DNA from: Cellulosimicrobium cellulans
Lineage (GTDB): Bacteria > Actinomycetota > Actinomycetes > Actinomycetales > Cellulomonadaceae
Reading direction: 5' to 3'
Length of the DNA stretch: 64,000 nt
Assembly: GCF_016921195.1 (NCBI RefSeq)
Contig: NZ_JAFGYF010000001.1
Coordinates: 558,001-622,000, forward strand
This document shows positions 59,739 to 64,000 of this stretch, piece after piece; position 1 is the stretch's first letter; each line of letters begins with the position of its first letter. The notes below the pieces were generated by a model that was given only the letters and a program-made list of their open reading frames with translations, ran no database searches and was not told where the DNA came from. The position numbers and the translations under genes are program-made.

Positions 59739-59976
59739 GAGGAGCTCCGGGAGTCTCGGGGAGAGGTGCCGCACGGACCTTACCCACAGACGTGCGCGCG
59801 CCTCGATGGGGAGCGGTGCCCATGAGACGTCGTGGGCGTCCGGGACCTTCGCCTGTTGCGCCGCCGCGGGAGCGCGAGGACCCTTCCCCTATGCCTCGGC
59901 AGCGCCACTCCCCGACCCCTCCCGCCCGCGCGGACCTGCGCGTTCGTCCCGCGACGGCCGCGCCGTGGGGGCCCGC

Positions 59977-61863
59977 GTGACCGCGCTGCGCGTCGAGCGC
60001 GCCGACGTCGTCGTCGTGGGCGGCGGTGGCGCAGGTCTCAGTGCGGCGCTCGCGGTCGCGGAGGCCGCGGCGCGGGACGAGGGCCGCGCACCCGTCGTCG
60101 CGCTCGTCTCGAAGGTCTACCCCATGCGCTCGCACACCGTCGCCGCGGAGGGCGGGGCCGCGGGCGTCGTGGGCGACGACGACTCGCTGGAGCAGCACGT
60201 CGCCGACACCCTTGCCGGTGGCGCCGGGCTGTGCGAGGAGGACGCCGTCCGGTTCGTCGTCGAGCGCGCCGCGGGCGAGCTGTACCGCCTCGAGCGCTGG
60301 GGCCTGCCGTGGTCGCGCACGGACGACGGCGACGTGGCCGTGCGGCGGTTCGGCGGCATGAGCCGCGCGCGCACGTGGTTCGCCGCGGACAAGACCGGCT
60401 TCCACCTGCTCCACACCCTGTTCCAGACGTCGCTGCGGTACTCGGGCGCCGACGGACCCCTCCGCCGGTACGACGAGCACCACGTGCTCGACCTGGTGGT
60501 CGACGACGCGGGCGGGCCGGACGCGCGAGTGCGCGGCGTCGTCGTGCACGACCAGCACCGCGGCGAGCCGCTGCTCCTGGAGGCGCCCGCCGTGGTCCTC
60601 GCGACCGGCGGCTCGGCGCGCGCGTGGGGGACCAGCACCAACGCGGGCATCTGCACGGGCGACGGCGCGGCGATGGCGCTGCGCGCCGGCGTGCCGCTGC
60701 GCGACATGGAGTTCCTCCAGTTCCACCCGACCGGCCTGCCGGGCAGCGGCATCCTGCTCACGGAGGCCGCCCGCGGCGAGGGCGGCGTGCTGCTCGACGC
60801 CGACGGCCGGCGCTACCTCGCCGACTACGGGCTCGGGCCTGAGACGCCCGTCGGGGCGCCGGTGCCGCGCACCATGGAGCTCGGGCCGCGCGACCGGCTG
60901 TCGCAGGCGTTCTGGCACGCCGACCGCGACGGCCGCACGATCCCCACCCCCGACGGCGGCGTCGTGCTGCTCGACCTGCGCCACCTCGGGCGCGCGCGGT
61001 TGTCCGAGCGGCTGCCGCTCGTGACGGGCCTCGCGAAGCAGTTCGCGGGCGTCGACCCGGCCGCCGAGCCCGTGCCCGTCCGCCCGACGGCGCACTACAC
61101 GATGGGCGGCATCCGCACGGACGCGCGTGGTGCGACCGGCATCGCCGGGCTGTTCGCCGCGGGGGAGTGCGCGTCCACCGGCCTGCACGGCGCCAACCGG
61201 CTCGGGTCCAACTCGCTCGTCGAGACGCTCGTGGTCGGGCGCGCGGCGGGCGAGGCGGCGCTCGTGTGGGCGCGGGCGGTCGGGCACCCGGGGGCCGACG
61301 GCGGCGCGGCGGGTGCCGGGGCCGGCGTCGGTCCGGCGTCGGCGGACGGGGTGGTGGTCGACCGCGCCGCCGAGATCGCCGACGGCTACCTCGCGATGCG
61401 GGGCCGCGGGACCGAGCCGCCCGCCGCGATCCGGGCCGAGCTCGGCCGGGTCCTCGACGTCGACGCCGGGATCTACCGCGACGCCGACGGCCTGCGGCGG
61501 GCGCTCGCGGCCGTCGAGGACCTGCGCGCCCGGTACGCCGACGTGCGCGTCGCCGACACGAGCGCCGTGCTCAACACCGACTGGGCGACGACCGTCGAGC
61601 TCGGCGCGACCCTGCTCGTCGCGCACGCGACCGTCGCTGCCGCGCTCGCTCGGGAGGAGTCGCGCGGAGCGCACCAGCGCCTCGACTTTCCGGAGCGCGA
61701 GTCGGTGGCACACCACTCGGAGGTCCGGCTGGATACGGGCGGCCTGATCGAGGTGGCGCACGTCCCGGTGGGCGCCGGGCCCGCCGCCGAGCACGAGGTT
61801 GCTGTCGGAAAGGGCTCGATAACGACAGAGTCGTTCTCGACGGGAAGGAGTGAGGACGTATGA
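59977..61863 (+). CDS. frdA: Fumarate reductase/succinate dehydrogenase flavoprotein subunit
   Basis: 628 aa from GTG 59977. FAD motif DVVVVGGGGAGLSAAL; the covalent FAD histidine is His53 (RSHTVAAEGG); substrate-site segments FLQFHPTGL, PVRPTAHYTMGGI and GLHGANRLGSNSL are present. The capping-domain loop near residue 440 has a Gly/Ala expansion. The last 20 residues (from about 606) come from a stretch resembling the hairpin repeat at 9733 and are not conserved in the family. Overlaps frdB by ATGA. Membrane anchor subunits are absent nearby. Confidence 0.92.
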   Translation: MTALRVERADVVVVGGGGAGLSAALAVAEAAARDEGRAPVVALVSKVYPMRSHTVAAEGGAAGVVGDDDSLEQHVADTLAGGAGLCEEDAVRFVVERAAGELYRLERWGLPWSRTDDGDVAVRRFGGMSRARTWFAADKTGFHLLHTLFQTSLRYSGADGPLRRYDEHHVLDLVVDDAGGPDARVRGVVVHDQHRGEPLLLEAPAVVLATGGSARAWGTSTNAGICTGDGAAMALRAGVPLRDMEFLQFHPTGLPGSGILLTEAARGEGGVLLDADGRRYLADYGLGPETPVGAPVPRTMELGPRDRLSQAFWHADRDGRTIPTPDGGVVLLDLRHLGRARLSERLPLVTGLAKQFAGVDPAAEPVPVRPTAHYTMGGIRTDARGATGIAGLFAAGECASTGLHGANRLGSNSLVETLVVGRAAGEAALVWARAVGHPGADGGAAGAGAGVGPASADGVVVDRAAEIADGYLAMRGRGTEPPAAIRAELGRVLDVDAGIYRDADGLRRALAAVEDLRARYADVRVADTSAVLNTDWATTVELGATLLVAHATVAAALAREESRGAHQRLDFPERESVAHHSEVRLDTGGLIEVAHVPVGAGPAAEHEVAVGKGSITTESFSTGRSEDV

Positions 61864-62759
61864 GCGACCTCGGGTCGAGCGAGGTCGGACGGACCGTGCG
61901 GCTGGAGGTCGCGCGGACGTCGCCCGACGACGCGGACACCGGGCGGCGGGACGTGTTCGACGTGCCCTACGACGACCGCACCTCCGTGCTCGACGCGCTC
62001 CAGTGGGTCAAGGACCACGCCGACCCCACGCTGACGTTCCGGTGGTCGTGCAAGATGGCGGTCTGCGGGAGCTGCGGCGTCAGGGTCAACGGCCGCCCGG
62101 TGCTCGGGTGCGAGACGTTCGTGCGCGGCTACCGCACGTCGGGCCTGGTCGTCGAGCCGCTCGCGCACGCCGACGTGCTGCGCGACCTCGTCGTCGACAC
62201 CGACACGTTCCTCGGCAAGCTCGCCACCGTGCAGCCCTGGCTCGTGCCCGACGGCGCCACGCGCCTCCCGCTCGTCGACCCGCCCTCGGCCGGGGTCGGG
62301 GCTGAAGCCGGCGCCGGGGCGGGGGCCGGCGCCGGGGGCGAGGTGGGCGAGGACGTCGACGGCCCGCCGGCGCCGGACGGCGGCGACGTGCTGCGGGCGG
62401 TCGGGCCGACGTTGGGCTACCGGCAGACGCCCGGCGAGCTCGCCGCGTTCAAGGGCTTCGCCGAGTGCATCGACTGCATGCTCTGCTACGCGGCGTGCCC
62501 ACAGCTCGACGTCGCGCCCGACTTCCTCGGCCCGGCCGTCGTCGCGACGGCACGCCGCTGGGACGAGGACTCGCGCGACGCGGGCGAGCTCGACCGCGCC
62601 GACGTCCTCGACACCGAGTTCGGCGCCTGGCCGTGCATCCAGGTCGGCGCGTGCACGCAGGTCTGCCCCAAGGGTGTGGACCCGGCCCGCGCGCTCCGCG
62701 ACGCCCAGCGCGTCGCGACGGACACGTGGGAAGCGCGCGAACGCCGTCGCGCGAGGTAG
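61860..62759 (+). CDS. frdB: Fumarate reductase/succinate dehydrogenase iron-sulfur subunit
   Basis: 299 aa, GGAAGGAGTG before ATG 61860. Plant-type [2Fe-2S] ligands Cys64, Cys69, Cys72 and Cys84, then a Gly/Ala/Glu-rich linker (about 141-175) unusual for the family, and the [4Fe-4S]/[3Fe-4S] ligands CIDCMLCYAACP and CTQVCPKG. Transfers electrons between FrdA and quinone. Its stop codon TAG lies inside the first unit of the 21-bp repeat array. No cytochrome b-type anchor gene follows. Confidence 0.92.
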   Translation: MSDLGSSEVGRTVRLEVARTSPDDADTGRRDVFDVPYDDRTSVLDALQWVKDHADPTLTFRWSCKMAVCGSCGVRVNGRPVLGCETFVRGYRTSGLVVEPLAHADVLRDLVVDTDTFLGKLATVQPWLVPDGATRLPLVDPPSAGVGAEAGAGAGAGAGGEVGEDVDGPPAPDGGDVLRAVGPTLGYRQTPGELAAFKGFAECIDCMLCYAACPQLDVAPDFLGPAVVATARRWDEDSRDAGELDRADVLDTEFGAWPCIQVGACTQVCPKGVDPARALRDAQRVATDTWEARERRRAR

Positions 62760-62852
62760 AACTTCGGTACGCCGAGGTAGAACCCTGGTTCGCCGAGACA
62801 GAACCCTGGTCATGACCACGGTTCTACCTCGCGCTACCAGGGTTCTACCCCG
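62753..62852. repeat. Array of 21-bp units around GGTAGAACC, copy 2
   Basis: Three forward units start at 62753, 62774 and 62795 (GAGGTAGAAC..., the third being GAGACAGAACC), then two inverse units at 62814 and 62835. Spacing is 21 bp except for one of 19 bp at the orientation switch. It supplies the frdB stop codon and ends 9 bp before the convergent phosphoglucomutase stop. Confidence 0.85.
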
Positions 62853-62861
62853 GCGGGACGA

Positions 62862-64000
62862 TCAGCTGCCGAGAGCGGCGGAGACGACGTCCTTCGCCTC
62901 GGCCTGGACCTGGGTCAGGTGCTCGGCGGAGACGAACGACTCGGCGTAGATCTTGTAGACGTTCTCCGTGCCCGACGGCCGGGCCGCGAACCACGCGTTC
63001 TCGGTCGTGACCTTGAGCCCGCCGATCGGGGCGTCGTTACCGGGCGCGTCGGTGAGCTTCGCGGTGATCGGCTCGCCCGCGAGCTCGGTCGCGGTGACCT
63101 GCTCGGGAGAGAGCTTGCCGAGCGTCGCCTTCTCCTCGAGCGTCGCGGGCGCGTCGACCCGGGCGTACCAGGACTCGCCGTACTTCTCGACGAGGTCGCG
63201 GTGGTGCTCGGACGGGGTGCGGCCCGTCGTCGCGATGATCTCCGACGCGAGCAGCGCGAGGAGCAGGCCGTCCTTGTCCGTGGACCAGACGCGGCCGTCC
63301 TTGCGCAGGAACGACGCCCCCGCGGACTCCTCGCCGCCGAACCCGACCGAACCGTCGAGCAGACCGGGCACGAACCACTTGAACCCGACGGGGACCTCGA
63401 CGAGCCGGCGACCGAGCCCGCCCGCGACCCGGTCGATGAGCGCGGACGACACGAGCGTCTTGCCGATCGCGGCGTCGTCGCGCCAGCCCTCGCGCGCGCC
63501 GCCGTAGAGGTACTGGATCGCGACGGCGAGGTAGTGGTTGGGGTTCATGAGCCCGGCGTCGGGCGTGACGATCCCGTGGCGGTCGGAGTCGGCGTCGTTG
63601 CCGGTCGCGACGTCGAACGGCGCGCCGCCCTCGGCGTCGCCGGACTCCCCGGTCATGCCCGAGACGAGGGACGCCATCGCGTACGGCGACGAGCAGTCCA
63701 TGCGGATCTTGCCGTCCCAGTCGAGCGTCATGAACGCCCACCGCGGGTCGACCCGCGGGTTGACGACCGTGAGGTCGAGCCCGTACCGCTCGCCGATCTC
63801 GCCCCAGTACTCGACCGACGCGCCGCCCAGCGGGTCGGCGCCGATCCGCACGCCGGAGTCGCGGATGGCGTCGAGGTCGAGGACGTTCGCCAGGTCGTCG
63901 ACGTACGTGGTGAGGAAGTCGTGCTTGTGCACGTGCTCGGACGTGAGCGCCTGGGTCAGCGGCACGCGCGGCACGCTGCCGACGCCGGTGCGCAGGATCT
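62862..64000 (-). CDS. pgm: Phosphoglucomutase, C-terminal part (runs off right edge)
   Basis: The reading frame is open to the window edge; the true start and the catalytic-serine domain lie outside. Visible: [32 protein letters not shown], metal-binding DADSDRHG, sugar-binding GGEESAGAS, and the C-terminal phosphate-binding RPSGTEN. This is the alpha-D-phosphohexomutase superfamily, alpha-phosphoglucomutase branch (glucose 1-P to glucose 6-P). Convergent with frdB. Confidence 0.94.
   Translation of the reverse strand, partial: ILRTGVGSVPRVPLTQALTSEHVHKHDFLTTYVDDLANVLDLDAIRDSGVRIGADPLGGASVEYWGEIGERYGLDLTVVNPRVDPRWAFMTLDWDGKIRMDCSSPYAMASLVSGMTGESGDAEGGAPFDVATGNDADSDRHGIVTPDAGLMNPNHYLAVAIQYLYGGAREGWRDDAAIGKTLVSSALIDRVAGGLGRRLVEVPVGFKWFVPGLLDGSVGFGGEESAGASFLRKDGRVWSTDKDGLLLALLASEIIATTGRTPSEHHRDLVEKYGESWYARVDAPATLEEKATLGKLSPEQVTATELAGEPITAKLTDAPGNDAPIGGLKVTTENAWFAARPSGTENVYKIYAESFVSAEHLTQVQAEAKDVVSAALGS

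Noticed and set aside
1-64000. tRNA, rRNA or riboswitch genes
   Set aside because: No cloverleaf with a GGTTCGAATCC-type arm, rRNA segments or known riboswitch cores were seen by eye; a covariance-model scan would be needed to exclude small RNAs.

Overview
The window is 64 kb of very GC-rich chromosome (about 73-75% G+C by eye) from an actinobacterium. The gene content (MoxR/Bat-type VWA operon, CopD-CtaG fusion, MMPL plus YhgE pair, DasR-like PTS control) and the frequent GTG starts preceded at 6-8 nt by a TANNNT-type box fit Micrococcales, most like Cellulomonas/Cellulosimicrobium. That placement is an inference. No rRNA, tRNA, CRISPR array or transposase was seen.

Layout. 1-4.9 kb: minus-strand MoxR ATPase, DUF58, membrane and two VWA proteins, running off the left edge. 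5.1-9.7 kb: CopD/CtaG copper-cytochrome oxidase protein and an S9 peptidase. 9.8-12.7 kb: ECF sigma factor, two small proteins, an alpha/beta hydrolase and a divergent WYL regulator with a perfect dyad between them. 12.7-18.9 kb: a VOC gene remnant, then a TetR regulator facing an MMPL exporter and a YhgE-type protein. 19-20.4 kb: a trypsin-fold protease and a small companion. 20.5-25.7 kb: copper detoxification genes (YHS, CopA, metal-binding membrane protein, CopZ) facing an FAD reductase, with two CsoR-type operators between them.

25.7-29.6 kb holds the most striking locus. A low-GC 1.87 kb insertion carrying one gene, a DUF262/HNH (GmrSD-like) protein, sits inside the 5' end of a thioredoxin/NHL-repeat gene. 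It is placed at the codons just before the CCVNC motif. The original 5' end remains as a 43-codon stump ending in a stop. The insertion brings a diverged replacement promoter and 5' coding segment that restores the full reading frame. A 10-bp direct repeat marks both junctions. There is no recombinase in the insert.

29.7-35.6 kb: PTS genes (EIIA, two EIIB, EIIC, EI, HPr) around a DasR-like GntR regulator, with dre-like operators at the EIIC and HPr promoters. 35.8-44 kb: isomerase/epimerase, two MFS/NAD-binding metabolic groups, pentapeptide protein, PfkB kinase, and a TetR-controlled membrane protein. 44.2-50.8 kb: two-component system, GAP protein, flotillin/NfeD pair, APH-type kinase. 50.8-59.7 kb: RecQ coupled to a pyruvate oxidase, a thioredoxin-reductase-like protein, methyltransferase, XRE-cupin regulator, MFS, GNAT and a lipoprotein. 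60-64 kb: FrdA/FrdB without membrane anchors, and the C-terminal part of phosphoglucomutase.

Two intergenic repeat families recur at gene ends. One is a 90-bp element built as three 30-bp blocks, with a palindromic centre and outer arms that co-vary (three copies). The other is an array of exactly 21-bp units around GGTAGAACC that switches orientation in the middle (two copies).
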